Positions 45,818 to 56,017 are shown, counted from the stretch's first letter. The stretch: DNA of 64,000 bases from Shewanella glacialimarina (GCF_020511155.1 NZ_CP041216.1:682001-746000); one strand, 5' to 3'. The notes: generated by a model from the sequence alone, not told the origin. Numbers and translations: made by a program.

Positions 45818-46789
45818 ATGCTATTTACAAGGAATAAAGTTTTTGCCGCCGGCGCTTTAGTCGGTTTAATAGGCTATTTTGTTAGCGTTTGGTGGAGTAT
45901 AGAGCCAGACCCTATTGAACCCGTTTCTATGCAAACAGATCAAGGAAAGTTGATTACAGGATATGCGACAACAAACTCCTTGATTGCCACAATGGAAACC
46001 TTACTGGATAAACCTGGTGGCTGGTTAGCCAACGATATGATGCCGCCGTCGATATTTATGGATAATATGCCGGCATTTGAGTTTGGTGCACTGGAACAGT
46101 CACGTGACTTAGCATTGGTTATGCGTAAAGAGTTTAGTCGCTCGCAATCCCAGTCTACCGCCGATACGGATTTATCATCAGCACATTCCAAACTAAATAT
46201 TGAGCACACGAGTTGGTTGGTACCCAGTGCTGAAAGTGAATACCGTGATGCGATTAAATTACTTAAGCTATACCAAGCCAGAATAAGTGATTCAGGCAAT
46301 ACTAACGCGCAATTTTATGCCCGAGCAGATAACTTAAACGAATGGCTTAAAGAAGTACAAAAGCGTTTAGGCAGTATTTCTCAGCGCTTATCAGCGAGTG
46401 TTGGTCAAGATAGATTGAATACCGATTTAGCCGGTGATACCGCAGCTCGTCAATCGACTCCTTCAGCAATGAGTGCAGAGATTAAAACCAGCTGGTGGAA
46501 AATTGATGATGTGTTTTATGAAAGCCGCGGTTCGGCATGGGCATTATTAAACTTTATGCGCGCTATTGAAGTTGATTTTGCCGATGTATTAGAAAAGAAA
46601 AATGCCGAAGTCAGCTTACGTCAAATAATTCGCGAGTTGGAAGCCACTCAGCTAACTGTGTGGAGCCCGATGGTGTTAAATGGTAATGGCTTTGGTTTGG
46701 TCGCTAACCATTCATTAGTGATGGCAAACTATATATCGCGTGCCAATGCAGCGGTAATTGATTTAACTAATTTACTTTCTCAGGGATAA
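45818..46789 (+). CDS. DUF2333 membrane-anchored protein
   Basis: A 323-aa protein with one N-terminal membrane helix (residues 9-28) and a large periplasmic helical part; GWLANDMMPPSIFMDNMP and WWKIDDVFYESRGSAWALL are family marks. ATG 45818 is used; a TTG one codon earlier is also behind the same AAGGAG. Function unknown; typical of Shewanella/Vibrio. Confidence 0.85.
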   Translation: MLFTRNKVFAAGALVGLIGYFVSVWWSIEPDPIEPVSMQTDQGKLITGYATTNSLIATMETLLDKPGGWLANDMMPPSIFMDNMPAFEFGALEQSRDLALVMRKEFSRSQSQSTADTDLSSAHSKLNIEHTSWLVPSAESEYRDAIKLLKLYQARISDSGNTNAQFYARADNLNEWLKEVQKRLGSISQRLSASVGQDRLNTDLAGDTAARQSTPSAMSAEIKTSWWKIDDVFYESRGSAWALLNFMRAIEVDFADVLEKKNAEVSLRQIIRELEATQLTVWSPMVLNGNGFGLVANHSLVMANYISRANAAVIDLTNLLSQG

Positions 46790-46791
46790 CA

Positions 46792-47565
46792 ATGAACAAG
46801 ACTCTTGTAGCAACAGCCATTTTCGGTTTGTTAAGTGTTTTTTCTGCACAAGCAGCAACCGTAGTCGGCTTTAAAGTCGGTGGCGATTTATGGCAAACTG
46901 ACGCAGCAGGTACGTTTAATGCCGACAGTAATGTTGGTAATGCAACAGGTCCAGCCCAAACCTACGACTATGATTCAGAAACCCAGGGCAGTGTGTGGTT
47001 AGCGATTGAACATCCAATTCCAATCGTGCCAAATCTTAAAATTCGTGAAAATCGTCTAGAAGGCTCAGCTTCAAAAAATAGCAGTGGTTTTTATTATAAC
47101 GGAATAAACTTTGATGGTGCATCACAGGTTTATAACGATCTGAGTAACACTGATTTTGTCTTGTATTATGAGATTTTAGATAACGATATTGTGTCTCTAG
47201 ACTTAGGGGCCGCTTATAAAAAAATGAACGGTTCACTTCGTGTTGACGGTTTCGCTGGTGAAGAGTTAACACCCATAGCCACACAACGCGATATCGACAG
47301 TGGCGTTGTTATGGGGTACGGCAATGCACACGTTGGTGTACCAGGGTTAGGGCTTTTTGCTTTTGCTGACATCATGATAGGTCTTAATGAAACAGGTGTA
47401 CACGATTACAGTGCAGGTTTGGGGTGGCAGTTTGATAGCATTGCCTTAGATACGCTTTTGCGTGTTGGGTACCGTGATTTCAGTTTTGATGTAAATGGTT
47501 TTTCTGGTAGTAGCCAGGATATGCAATTTACCGGTGTATTTGCGGGTGTTGAGCTAGCATTTTAG
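46792..47565 (+). CDS. Outer membrane protein, TIGR04219 family
   Basis: A 257-aa protein with a signal peptide (residues 1-21, cleaved after AQA), alternating beta strands and a C-terminal aromatic (VELAF), the mark of Bam-inserted barrels. Starts 2 bases after the DUF2333 gene, so cotranscribed. Followed by a terminator. Confidence 0.85.
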   Translation: MNKTLVATAIFGLLSVFSAQAATVVGFKVGGDLWQTDAAGTFNADSNVGNATGPAQTYDYDSETQGSVWLAIEHPIPIVPNLKIRENRLEGSASKNSSGFYYNGINFDGASQVYNDLSNTDFVLYYEILDNDIVSLDLGAAYKKMNGSLRVDGFAGEELTPIATQRDIDSGVVMGYGNAHVGVPGLGLFAFADIMIGLNETGVHDYSAGLGWQFDSIALDTLLRVGYRDFSFDVNGFSGSSQDMQFTGVFAGVELAF

Positions 47566-47638
47566 TCCGCAGTGGCCACATTACTGCACGATAAGTATTG
47601 GTCACTTTTAAATAGGCTATTTGCATAACATATTGAGT

Positions 47639-47676
47639 AAGCCGGATGTCGTTTAACGATGTCCGGCTTTTTTTAG
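47639..47676 (+). terminator. Rho-independent terminator
   Basis: AAGCCGGA and TCCGGCTT form a stem with an inner CGTT/AACG pairing, followed by seven T. Confidence 0.8.
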
Positions 47677-47853
47677 CATCAAATAAGGTTAACTATTTGT
47701 AATTGCAAAGTCAGCGTTCAAATTCCGCATCTATTAAGCAAAGCGGTTTTCAGGCACAATAGCGGCAAAATTTGGCTCGCATCTTTCACGCTCATTTAAT
47801 TAGCCCGCTTTTATGGCTTGACGTAAATGGGGTGGCACAACCTAGGACTCATT

Positions 47854-48885
47854 ATGACGCAAATTACTCTCACAACCCCTGATGACTGGCATTTACATTT
47901 TCGTGATGGCGACATTTTACAAGAAACCGTGCCAGCCACAGCACGCCTATTCCAACGTGCGATTGTCATGCCAAACCTTATGCCACCAGTCACTACAGCC
48001 CAGATGGCCGTTGATTACCGTGAGCGTATCCTTGCTGCACGTCCTCAGGGAAGCAGCTTTGAGCCCCTAATGACTTTATTTTTAACCAACAGCACTACAG
48101 CGCAAGACATCATTGATGCAAAAGCCGTTGGTGTTGTGGCCGCAAAATTATATCCAGCAGGTGCCACAACGAACTCTGATGCCGCGGTGAAAGCATTAGA
48201 TGCATTGTTTCCAATTTTTGAAGTGATGGCTGAGCAAGGAATGTTGTTGCTTATTCATGGTGAAGTGACTGAATCACACATTGATATTTTTGATCGCGAG
48301 AAAGTCTTTATTGATCGCTACCTTGCTCGTATTGTCGAAACCTTGCCACAACTTAAAGTGGTGTTTGAACATATCACCACCAAAGAAGCCGCTGAGTTTG
48401 TTGCTGCTGCTTCATCTAATGTCGCAGCCACCATTACCCCACAGCATTTATTATTAAACCGTAACGATTTATTAGTCGGTGGTGTTCGTCCGCATAACTT
48501 TTGCTTACCGGTCTTAAAACGCAATATACATCAGCAAGCGTTGCAAGCTGCTGTGGCAACGGGCTCAAGTAAGTTTTTCTTAGGGACAGACTCCGCGCCG
48601 CATGAAAAGCACCGTAAAGAATCGGCTTGTGGTTGTGCTGGCTGTTACAGCGCCTGGAGCGCATTAGAGTTATATGCCCAAGTATTTGATAACTTAGGCG
48701 CATTAGATAAGTTAGAAGGCTTTGCTAGCTTACACGGTGCTGATTTTTATGGCTTACCGCGTAATACTGGCACCGTAACCTTGGTAAAAGAAACCTGGAC
48801 CGTGCCAGAAGAAATTATTTTGCCTAACGGTAACCCTATTGTGCCGTTTTTTGCCGGCCAACAAGTGAATTGGAAAGTGAAATAA
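47854..48885 (+). CDS. pyrC: Dihydroorotase
   Basis: A 343-aa enzyme of pyrimidine synthesis that closes carbamoyl aspartate to dihydroorotate. It shows the HxH motif WHLHFRDG (residues 12-19), the carboxylated Lys in [27 protein letters not shown] and [13 protein letters not shown] 47854 fits the family start ([15 protein letters not shown]). Confidence 0.95.
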   Translation: MTQITLTTPDDWHLHFRDGDILQETVPATARLFQRAIVMPNLMPPVTTAQMAVDYRERILAARPQGSSFEPLMTLFLTNSTTAQDIIDAKAVGVVAAKLYPAGATTNSDAAVKALDALFPIFEVMAEQGMLLLIHGEVTESHIDIFDREKVFIDRYLARIVETLPQLKVVFEHITTKEAAEFVAAASSNVAATITPQHLLLNRNDLLVGGVRPHNFCLPVLKRNIHQQALQAAVATGSSKFFLGTDSAPHEKHRKESACGCAGCYSAWSALELYAQVFDNLGALDKLEGFASLHGADFYGLPRNTGTVTLVKETWTVPEEIILPNGNPIVPFFAGQQVNWKVK

Positions 48886-48910
48886 TATGATGTACTAAAA
48901 ATATTGCCAC

Positions 48911-48965
48911 CTCATTTGTAGGCAGCTTTTAAAGCCGCCTGCAAATGAGTAAGTTGTTTTTTTTA
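48911..48965 (+). terminator. pyrC terminator
   Basis: CTCATTTGTAGGC and GCCTGCAAATGAG pair with one mismatch; a T-run follows at 48956-48965. Confidence 0.65.
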
Positions 48966-48975
48966 AATATAAAAA

Positions 48976-49647
48976 TCATTCTTCTGTCATAACTCGTTTA
49001 CCATTACCATCTACTACGAGTAAGTAAGAACTGCTAATGTTACCCGTACATAAATCAATGGTATTACCTGCCACTTTCAAACTGTTAGCGCAGTTACTAA
49101 CTGCTAGATAATCAGTCACAATACCTTTTTCCGTAGTCAATATGGCTGTGTCGTCAACAGAGACATCGTAATTACCATTTGCAAATAAACGTACGTTGAA
49201 TACATCAGGAGTATTGTGTTGCTTTTTGTTTATCGCTGACAATGTGCTGCTACCTGACGATTCCCATGCGATGACCCAAAGATGATTACCATTACTTAAA
49301 TTGGTCGTTATACGTTTTTCTTGATTAGCATTGATACTGTCTTTAACGCCTAAATTAACCATATTATTAATGGCATCGTAACTATAGTTGTAGACACTAC
49401 TTATATCATTGGCTTTAACATCGCTTGAAGCGATATTCTTGCTATCAAATAGGCCAGTATATCCTGTGCTTATATTTCTTTTACTAACATGAAAATCAGC
49501 CATATAAGCCAGTGAATTTATGAAAGACATCTTTACAGTATGAGTTAATTTTTCATCCAACTCATCAGAGTTTCCACTGCAGCCACTCAGTACTGCGGAA
49601 ACACTTACTATTAATGCAACAATAATCCCTTTATTACCTCTGTTCAT
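48976..49647 (-). CDS. Lipoprotein of unknown function
   Basis: A 223-aa protein with a lipobox VLSGC (Cys near residue 23). ATG 49647 follows GGAG and fits a lipoprotein signal; an upstream start exists. The mature part has Asn/Ser-rich strands and two late Cys. Four phased TGTCA repeats lie about 165 bp before it, so it is probably controlled by an OmpR-type regulator, perhaps the one encoded next to it. Confidence 0.7.
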   Translation of the reverse strand: MNRGNKGIIVALIVSVSAVLSGCSGNSDELDEKLTHTVKMSFINSLAYMADFHVSKRNISTGYTGLFDSKNIASSDVKANDISSVYNYSYDAINNMVNLGVKDSINANQEKRITTNLSNGNHLWVIAWESSGSSTLSAINKKQHNTPDVFNVRLFANGNYDVSVDDTAILTTEKGIVTDYLAVSNCANSLKVAGNTIDLCTGNISSSYLLVVDGNGKRVMTEE

Positions 49648-49810
49648 AGAATCTCCATAGTGTCTCAATATTGTTGTGGTTAAAATTCAGTTAGTCATTG
49701 CTTTGCGTTTTAATACTTTTGACTATTTAGTCATTAAGCACGGCATTGCAGACGGGCTAAATTTATAAACAAAATGCTAACACACGCCGACAAGAACAAC
49801 TCTCAGCGGT

Positions 49811-49845
49811 TGTCAGCTGCTGTCAGATATTGTCACGAATTGTCT
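49811..49845. promoter_or_regulatory. Phased TGTCA repeats, OmpR-type binding site
   Basis: TGTCA (last copy TGTCT) at 49811, 49821, 49831 and 49841: exactly 10-bp spacing, so on one face of the helix. Direct repeats of this kind bind OmpR-family regulators, and such a regulator is encoded 120 bp away. Confidence 0.6.
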
Positions 49846-49958
49846 TTAGGTTCAGAGGGGAGGGCAATTTTAATTTCAATTTATAAAGTCGTATTTGTTT
49901 TATATTAATAGTTTAGATTTTTTGAATGATGGTGTTTACTATGATGGCAGGCTTAATT

Positions 49959-50678
49959 TCACCAGCCGCTAGAAACAAACAAATAACCTTTTGTGCGAAT
50001 CGTTTTAATTTTAAATGGATTACGGGCGTTATCCCCCAGTTTTTTTCTAAGTTGGCTGATATGATTATCGACGCCACGCTCAATACCATCGTAGTAATGA
50101 CCTTTTACTTGTTCTACTAGGTCATTGCGGGACAATATATTGTCTGCATGTCTAGCTAAAGTGACTAACAGATCATATTCACCATCTGTGAGTGGGATAG
50201 GCTCATCACTTAAGATGACACTTCGCTTTTGGGTATCAATCGTTAGTTGCCCGAAATTCATACACACATTGGGCTGCTGATGCTCATTGGGTGCTTCAGT
50301 TGATAACTCCCGCCTTAGAAAGGCTTTTATTTTAGCCAATAATAAACGAGGCTTGACGGGTTTTAGTAAATAATCATCTGCGCCGATTTCAAGCCCTACA
50401 ATTTGATCTATTTCTTCTTCTCTGGCAGTAAACATTAAAATATAGCCGTTATATTTTGGCCTAACCTCACGGCATACGGTCAAACCATCTTTTCCTGGTA
50501 GCATGATATCGAGCATAACTAGTGCAGGTTGCCATTCCAGTATGTGTGATACGGCTTGCACTCCGTTAGAGACGATCTCTACCTGATAACCTTCATATGT
50601 GAGGTATTCCTGAATAGATTCCGCTAAGGGTAAGTCATCTTCTACCACTAAAATTTTTGTCTTCATCACTTGTTCCAT
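49959..50678 (-). CDS. OmpR-family response regulator, RstA-like
   Basis: A receiver domain (VVEDDLPLAESIQEYL; phospho-Asp in LVMLDIMLPGKDG; GADDYLLKPVKP) and a C-terminal winged helix (LTDGEYDLLVTLARHADNILSR, ERGVDNHISQLRKKLG). About 239 aa from the ATG at 50678; an ATG at 50699 overlapping the kinase stop (ATGA) and one at 50666 are also possible. Cotranscribed with the sensor kinase. Confidence 0.85.
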   Translation of the reverse strand: MEQVMKTKILVVEDDLPLAESIQEYLTYEGYQVEIVSNGVQAVSHILEWQPALVMLDIMLPGKDGLTVCREVRPKYNGYILMFTAREEEIDQIVGLEIGADDYLLKPVKPRLLLAKIKAFLRRELSTEAPNEHQQPNVCMNFGQLTIDTQKRSVILSDEPIPLTDGEYDLLVTLARHADNILSRNDLVEQVKGHYYDGIERGVDNHISQLRKKLGDNARNPFKIKTIRTKGYLFVSSGW

Positions 50679-50695
50679 ATTCAACTCGCAATGAG

Positions 50696-52303
50696 TCATG
50701 ATGTTTTTTCTGGCCAATCGAGGACAAAGCGTGCACCTCCTAAAGCGGAAGTGCTAACGCTAGCGGTTCCTCCATGCCAATTTAAAATTTGCTTTACAAT
50801 TGCCAGACCTAATCCTGTGCCACCCTTTTGTAGATTACGGCTTTCATCTTCGCGATAAAATGGCTCAAACACTTTATCTCTTGAAGCCAAGGGGATACCA
50901 GTGCCATCATCTTCGATGAATAGCATCCACCCAACACGCGACTTTTGGTAGCTTATTTGGATTTGATTTTGTCCGTATGCTATTGCATTCCTAATTAAAT
51001 TGCAGATAGCGCGGCTCATATAATACCGGTCAATCATGGCATTACAGTTACCCTTTTCAAGTAAAATAATTGTCATGTTTGGATTAGCTTCTTGCCAGGT
51101 GATGAGCTCTTGTTTCAACCAGTGCTTAAGTTCAACAGACTCAAATGTCAGTACGGGCATTTCTCTATCAAATCGTGCATGTGCAAGCATTTCTGAAACC
51201 AATGAATTTAACTCATTTAATGAAAACTCAATACGGTCTAATTGCTTCAGTTGATAGTCATTTTTAGTGCTGTTTCTGAGTAGCTCGAGATTAAATTCAA
51301 TCCGTGCAATAGGCGTACGCAGCTCATGGGAAACCGCATTAATAAGGTTTTTATGTGAAGAAATTAAACGCTGTATTTTCTCCGCCATATGATTAAATGT
51401 TTTTGATAAATGATTCAAATGACTAAAGCGGATCAGTTTGGCACGAGTGTCGAATTTACCTTGGCCGAGTAATATCGCAACTTTATCAAGACTGAGCATA
51501 GAGCGCCACGCAGGTATTAGCCACACAACAATAGGCACCAGCAGCGATAAGCTAAATATCAAATAAAAGATACTTAACATGTACTGTACTTTACTTTTTA
51601 GTTCGGGACTGAATGGTCCTAATACAATGACCTTGTCACTGTTAGCAATACGCTGAATAACAATATCCGCTGGATAGCCAATGAAATCAGAGTCGGCAGT
51701 GGATATAGCAATAATACGTCCTTCATTTAAGTCACTCATTTGTGCTTTGCTATAATTTAATTCACTCATGGTTTGCAGTGAAACGGGATGTTCAAAATTA
51801 TCGCTAATAGAACCCATAAGGGATGGCCAGTTCTTTTCTGGCTGTCCTGCTAACCTTTTATGAATAAGATAGAATGAGCCCATACTCCAACGCTGTGCAT
51901 CATTAATTAAATATTTAGGTACAGTATTCGGATTAATCACGACTAACATCTGTTCACTGTCTATTTTTCGGTATACCAGATCAGTTAAAGGATCCCCCAA
52001 CACTTTATCCTGCTCAAGCCATTGTTGTTGTTCGATGGAAAAGTCATTTTTTTTGAATTCTTGTAAAGAAAGTTCAACGCCAAAATTAGCCTGTATGGTT
52101 TGTAAGTAGAGCGCTCTTTCTTGTTTGGGTAACGGCTGTAATTGCTGTGCAAGTATGTTGGTAAAACCTGAAGTTAAAAACTCTAAAGCCCATTTTTCTG
52201 TTGGATGTCTGATATGACTTTCAAACAGCGGAATGATGAAAAGTTGAATGCCCACCACTGAAAAAATAACAATCATGGCTAAAGATAATAATGATTTTTT
52301 CAT
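50696..52303 (-). CDS. Sensor histidine kinase, RstB-like
   Basis: A 535-aa protein: N-terminal membrane helix, a periplasmic domain (about residues 30-225), second helix (MLSIFYLIFSLSLLVPIVVWL), HAMP, HisKA with SHELRTPIARIEF (His about 327), and an ATPase with N box, GTGI and GGTGLGLAIVK. It is longer than E. coli RstB because of the periplasmic part, so its signal may differ. Confidence 0.88.
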   Translation of the reverse strand: MKKSLLSLAMIVIFSVVGIQLFIIPLFESHIRHPTEKWALEFLTSGFTNILAQQLQPLPKQERALYLQTIQANFGVELSLQEFKKNDFSIEQQQWLEQDKVLGDPLTDLVYRKIDSEQMLVVINPNTVPKYLINDAQRWSMGSFYLIHKRLAGQPEKNWPSLMGSISDNFEHPVSLQTMSELNYSKAQMSDLNEGRIIAISTADSDFIGYPADIVIQRIANSDKVIVLGPFSPELKSKVQYMLSIFYLIFSLSLLVPIVVWLIPAWRSMLSLDKVAILLGQGKFDTRAKLIRFSHLNHLSKTFNHMAEKIQRLISSHKNLINAVSHELRTPIARIEFNLELLRNSTKNDYQLKQLDRIEFSLNELNSLVSEMLAHARFDREMPVLTFESVELKHWLKQELITWQEANPNMTIILLEKGNCNAMIDRYYMSRAICNLIRNAIAYGQNQIQISYQKSRVGWMLFIEDDGTGIPLASRDKVFEPFYREDESRNLQKGGTGLGLAIVKQILNWHGGTASVSTSALGGARFVLDWPEKTS

Positions 52304-52877
52304 GAGTAACCTGTGATCGAAAATAGATATCTATAACTGATTGTTTTGTATAGGTAATTTGATAAGGAAGGAGCGTTGCAGATATTTTCTGAATCGATTC
52401 ATCTTCCTGATTGATATGCGCTTCATTTAACACGCAATAATGTGCGCGCCATCCTTTTAACGCTGCATAAATACATTGTTACCTTGGCTTTACTTTAGCT
52501 AAGATAGCTTGGGACTTTAAGCCTGTCTACTAATTTGACCTTGTTAAATCATATTTATTAGTAGGTTACAAATGTTGTATTTTTTTCTATTGAAAAATGT
52601 AGTTTATATTTTACTTTCAATTATTCTTTTTAATATTGATGGGAAGTTCGGCGAAGGCCCAATATATACGGAAAATATCTATAATCTACTGATGATTAAA
52701 CGGGTTAACTAAACTGGTTTATATTGTTCGCAGACCTAAGTAATGCAGGATGTCTTTATTATATGGAGTAATTAAAAGCCATCTTCTTCAGTAGATGGCT
52801 TGATTTCTATTTATGATCTAGTTGATTAATAAGCTTGGAAAAGGTTATCACCATAATAACATGGCCACCCAAAATTA
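52304..52877. other. Gene-free stretch with a dispersed repeat
   Basis: 574 bp with no credible gene. AT-rich; the right end holds the first copy of the AATAACATGGCCACCCA repeat. Confidence 0.55.
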
Positions 52878-52895
52878 TTGCTTGATATTACGTTT
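52853..52895. repeat. Dispersed repeat, copy 1
   Basis: Contains AATAACATGGCCACCCA then AAATTATTGCTTGATAT. Related to 55308-55346 and 55474-55505. It runs into the 5' end of the next reading frame. Confidence 0.7.
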
Positions 52896-53231
52896 GGGGA
52901 TAACGGTAATTTTAACGACGATATCTTTAAATTAGTCGTCGATGATAAAGTTATTACAGACGGTTCAAGTCCTCAAAGAAAAGTCGGCCCAATATCTGTG
53001 CCTCTCGCAGCAGGTACTCATACGTTCAAATTAGTTGGTATACGTGCTGAAGATGAAATTGGAACCTATTATATCGAATTTGCTGGGAATGTAGTGTCAG
53101 TAAATGGCGATGCATTAGAAGGTAGAGATTTACTCAAAGACAGTGTGAAGACCTTTACCGTTGTAATCGGTAACACCACTCAAAAAATCTTTCAAAACAG
53201 TGAACCACTGCTTTATTTACAACAAGAGTAG
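52878..53231 (+). pseudogene. 5'-truncated beta-rich protein remnant
   Basis: A 117-codon frame with only a TTG as possible start and no ribosome site; the reading frame is open back to a stop at 52857 and begins inside the dispersed repeat. The protein (FGDNGNFNDDIFKLVVDDK, PLAAGTHTFKLVGIRAEDE) looks like the C-terminal domain of a secreted beta protein. Most likely a gene cut off by the repeat. It could still be expressed if read from TTG. Confidence 0.5.
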
Positions 53232-53310
53232 ACCCTCGTATTATTAACAAACTAACCTAGGTGCATCACCGTCGATGCCCTTGGTTTTATTATATTAAAA
53301 AGGATGTCCC

Positions 53311-53742
53311 ATGCTCTTAAGGAATAAGATTGTTTTTCTTCTCGCCATATTACTTGGCTCCCATAATGCTTTGGCAAACAGTGATAAAAGCCTTGATAAT
53401 GAATTAGGCCAACGCTGCTTAGGCACGCTTGATTTTATTAAGAGCCAAAATTTGTCAGCTTTTATGGCAGAAATGCCACCAGAGTCAACAAAGGGCGAAG
53501 AAAAACGATTAGCAAAAATATTAGAACGTGCGCATAAGCGTAGGTTTGGTAAAGGTGAGCCTCACACAGTAAAGATTACAGGGGTTAGCTACGAAGATGC
53601 ACCAAAAGCAAAGCAGGAAAGATTTGCTGCAATTGAGTTAGCAAAAATAAATCTCTACATTGAAAGTGACTCATTAACATCTTATGTTAGATGTAAATAC
53701 ATGAGAACCGCTGATGGCTGGTTTTTATCTTCACTGCCCTAA
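53311..53742 (+). CDS. Small secreted protein of unknown function
   Basis: A 143-aa protein with a signal peptide (residues 1-22, cleaved after ALA) and a mature helical-plus-strand part. It has AAAAGGATG upstream. The gene and its upstream 95 bases are copied in damaged form at 53785-53956. Confidence 0.65.
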   Translation: MLLRNKIVFLLAILLGSHNALANSDKSLDNELGQRCLGTLDFIKSQNLSAFMAEMPPESTKGEEKRLAKILERAHKRRFGKGEPHTVKITGVSYEDAPKAKQERFAAIELAKINLYIESDSLTSYVRCKYMRTADGWFLSSLP

Positions 53743-53784
53743 TCAATAAATAATTGTTGTTAGCAATGAGTGACAGCTCCATTT

Positions 53785-53956
53785 ACAACAAGAATAGATC
53801 CTCTTACCATAAACGAGCTTACCAAGGTGCATTATCATCAATGCCCTTGGTTTTATTATATCAAAAGAGTGCCCCATGCTCTTAAGGAATAAGATTGTTT
53901 TTCTTCAAGGGATATTACTTGACTTCAATAGTGCTTTGAAAAACAGTGATAATTAA
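53785..53956 (+). pseudogene. Truncated tandem copy of the preceding gene
   Basis: Matches 53216-53390 over its upstream region, ribosome site and first codons (MLLRNKIVFL again), then stops after 26 codons at 53954. Changes in the signal peptide and the early stop show it is not functional. Confidence 0.75.
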
Positions 53957-54008
53957 CAACAACTAAATGCGTAACCAATAAGCTAACCGTAATACAAGGA
54001 CGTCGTAC

Positions 54009-54803
54009 ATGGAGTATTCGCAGCTACCCAAACAAGCGCAACGATTTATAAAGCCTGCGGGTTTGCCAGATAAGGTACGCTTGCCTACCAAATATCATTA
54101 TATTTTTCGCGGCTTCGCAATATTAGGTTTATTGCCATTATCTGCTTCTGTATTAATGGCGCTAACACTGAGCGGAGCAGAACAAACTTTCTATCAGGTT
54201 GTCACGTGTTTACTGTGTCCTCCTCTATTGCTGCTTGTCTTTCTTAAGCATCATTTGATACTGGATAATCAGACCCAGCAACGCTTTGTACAATTAACCA
54301 TCTTAGGCTACCACGGCAAAAAGTCACATCTGGCACCGCTGCAATCGACAGAGTTGCTATTACGCCATAATAGTCATAACAGAAGTCAGTTTGAGCTTAA
54401 ATTGCATGATATTGTCTATCCCATCGGTGACTTAGCAGACACCAAGCTTTTAGCGATGTTTTTTGCAAATTTATTTAAGCTCACAGCCAAAGAGCAAATT
54501 AGCGATTTTCCTCATATACATCAACTCACTTTCGACTCGGCAACTGGCAGTGTTAGTCGTGAAAAAATACCAAATACTTCGAACAAACAAGCCCAAGTCG
54601 AAAGCAAACCTTGTGCTGAAGTAACACTGTCACAGGCACGACACTCGCTGGATAACAACCAAAAAAATCAATCAGCAGTTCCAATTAACAGTGCGCCATT
54701 TATCGAACCACTTTTGCAGCCTAAATTGGTAATACGGATTTTTTATCCTTTGCCATTTTTAATGGTATTTGGCTTTATCATGAAATATGTGGGGAGTTTA
54801 TAA
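54009..54803 (+). CDS. Membrane protein with two helices plus C-terminal helix
   Basis: A 264-aa protein with membrane helices near residues 35-55 and 65-82 and a last one near 240-260; a hydrophilic, Asn/Gln/Lys-rich part between. No family recognised. It precedes another membrane protein by 2 bases, so the two form a pair. AAGGACG is upstream. Confidence 0.65.
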   Translation: MEYSQLPKQAQRFIKPAGLPDKVRLPTKYHYIFRGFAILGLLPLSASVLMALTLSGAEQTFYQVVTCLLCPPLLLLVFLKHHLILDNQTQQRFVQLTILGYHGKKSHLAPLQSTELLLRHNSHNRSQFELKLHDIVYPIGDLADTKLLAMFFANLFKLTAKEQISDFPHIHQLTFDSATGSVSREKIPNTSNKQAQVESKPCAEVTLSQARHSLDNNQKNQSAVPINSAPFIEPLLQPKLVIRIFYPLPFLMVFGFIMKYVGSL

Positions 54804-54805
54804 AC

Positions 54806-55276
54806 ATGCCTTTTAAACAACTTTCTGCAAGCAAAGCAGTCATAGCCAACACTCACACGCATATTATCACTCGACGGATTTTTGCAGGTCTATTGGCCTT
54901 TTTGGTTCTGTTTGCGACTGCAGGTTTTGAACGCTGGTCAAACGATGAAGTTTTTATTTGGTCACTTGTCGCTTTGCTCAGTTGGCACTTTCTCTTTTTC
55001 CGTAGTTATGTTGAGTTTGATCTAGATAAACAATTAATCACCAACCACGTCAGCTCTCTTTATCCTCTGAGTCAACAGCTGATCCCAATACAAAATATTA
55101 GTGCATTTCAAATCCGTCGACGCCTTGGTGATTCAAAAGGCTATGAGTTATGTATTGTATTGGATAGTCAAATTGAGCCGCTGAAGTTTGACTATGGCAA
55201 CCTGTCACACATAAAGAAAACTGGCCAGCAACTCTCACAGTTTTGTATGGTTCCCTTACTATCGGACGTATCTTAA
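54806..55276 (+). CDS. Membrane protein with two N-terminal helices
   Basis: A 156-aa protein with two membrane helices near residues 25-43 and 50-67 and a cytoplasmic PH-like part (VEFDLDKQLITNHVSSLYPL, then FQIRRRLGDSKGYELCI). Shares general layout with its neighbour, possibly a bPH-type pair. Function unknown. Confidence 0.65.
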   Translation: MPFKQLSASKAVIANTHTHIITRRIFAGLLAFLVLFATAGFERWSNDEVFIWSLVALLSWHFLFFRSYVEFDLDKQLITNHVSSLYPLSQQLIPIQNISAFQIRRRLGDSKGYELCIVLDSQIEPLKFDYGNLSHIKKTGQQLSQFCMVPLLSDVS

Positions 55277-55307
55277 TGGTATTTACAATATGAATGAACC
55301 TTGGATG

Positions 55308-55346
55308 ATAATAACATGGCCACCCATGATTACTGGCTAAATATCA
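55308..55346. repeat. Dispersed repeat, copy 2
   Basis: ATAATAACATGGCCACCCA then TGATTACTGGCTAAATAT; close to copy 1. Confidence 0.7.
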
Positions 55347-55473
55347 AGCAATAACTTACGCTTTATTTACCCTTCCTAAATGGTATTTGAAGATTGCCAG
55401 ACCAAGACAAACTATCGTTAGCTTAGAAGATACACCTTACTATCACTGCTGTTCGCGTGTGGTGCGTAATAGA

Positions 55474-55505
55474 AATAACATGGCCACCCAAGATTGTTGT
55501 TCGTT
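55474..55505. repeat. Dispersed repeat, copy 3
   Basis: AATAACATGGCCACCCA then AGATTGTTGTTCG. The core 17 bases are identical in all three copies. Confidence 0.7.
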
Positions 55506-56017
55506 TGATTGCTTAAGAACTTACTGCCCTAAAACAGCATGGCTATCCATAGTTTCTAAATAACATTTTCACCCTAAATTATTGCCATCATAGACTAAGT
55601 TTATGTTGCTATGGATGCTAGAATTCATATTAAACTGCTGATAGTAATGGAAAAGTAAGTGCCACTATTGTTTTTCTGACAATGCTATGGTGTGCTCACT
55701 TACATTGGAAGTGACACTTATTACTACCACACATATTCCCGAGGTCGTTAAGTCTGAACCAGTCGATATTTATTAATAATAGAGGGGGATTTTTAGTCTA
55801 TATTATAGGTGTTATTGGGTTATTCATTGCACTCAGCTTCTCTGCGGTAAACGCTATCGATATTTAAATGAAAAAGCATTATGTTGTTTTATCAAGCCAT
55901 GAGTTGCTTAATCATGATAATTAATCGTAGTAAAAATGCTGTTGGTTGAAATTAAATATGGATAAATGGGGTCAGTTACTGATGTATTGAAAATGTCTCA
56001 CAATTAAGGGTTTAAAA

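Larger units (their letters stand above)
55277..56017. other. Gene-free region with dispersed repeats
   Basis: 741 bp without a convincing gene. Two copies of the AATAACATGGCCACCCA repeat and, near 55965, an AAATGGGGTCAG motif. A short hydrophobic frame near 55790-55867 lacks a start codon. Confidence 0.6.

Noticed and set aside
49811..49845. CRISPR-like array
   Set aside because: The 10-bp period and 5-base repeats are far too short; fits a regulator site instead.
55790..55867. Short hydrophobic peptide
   Set aside because: No start codon in frame before a stop.
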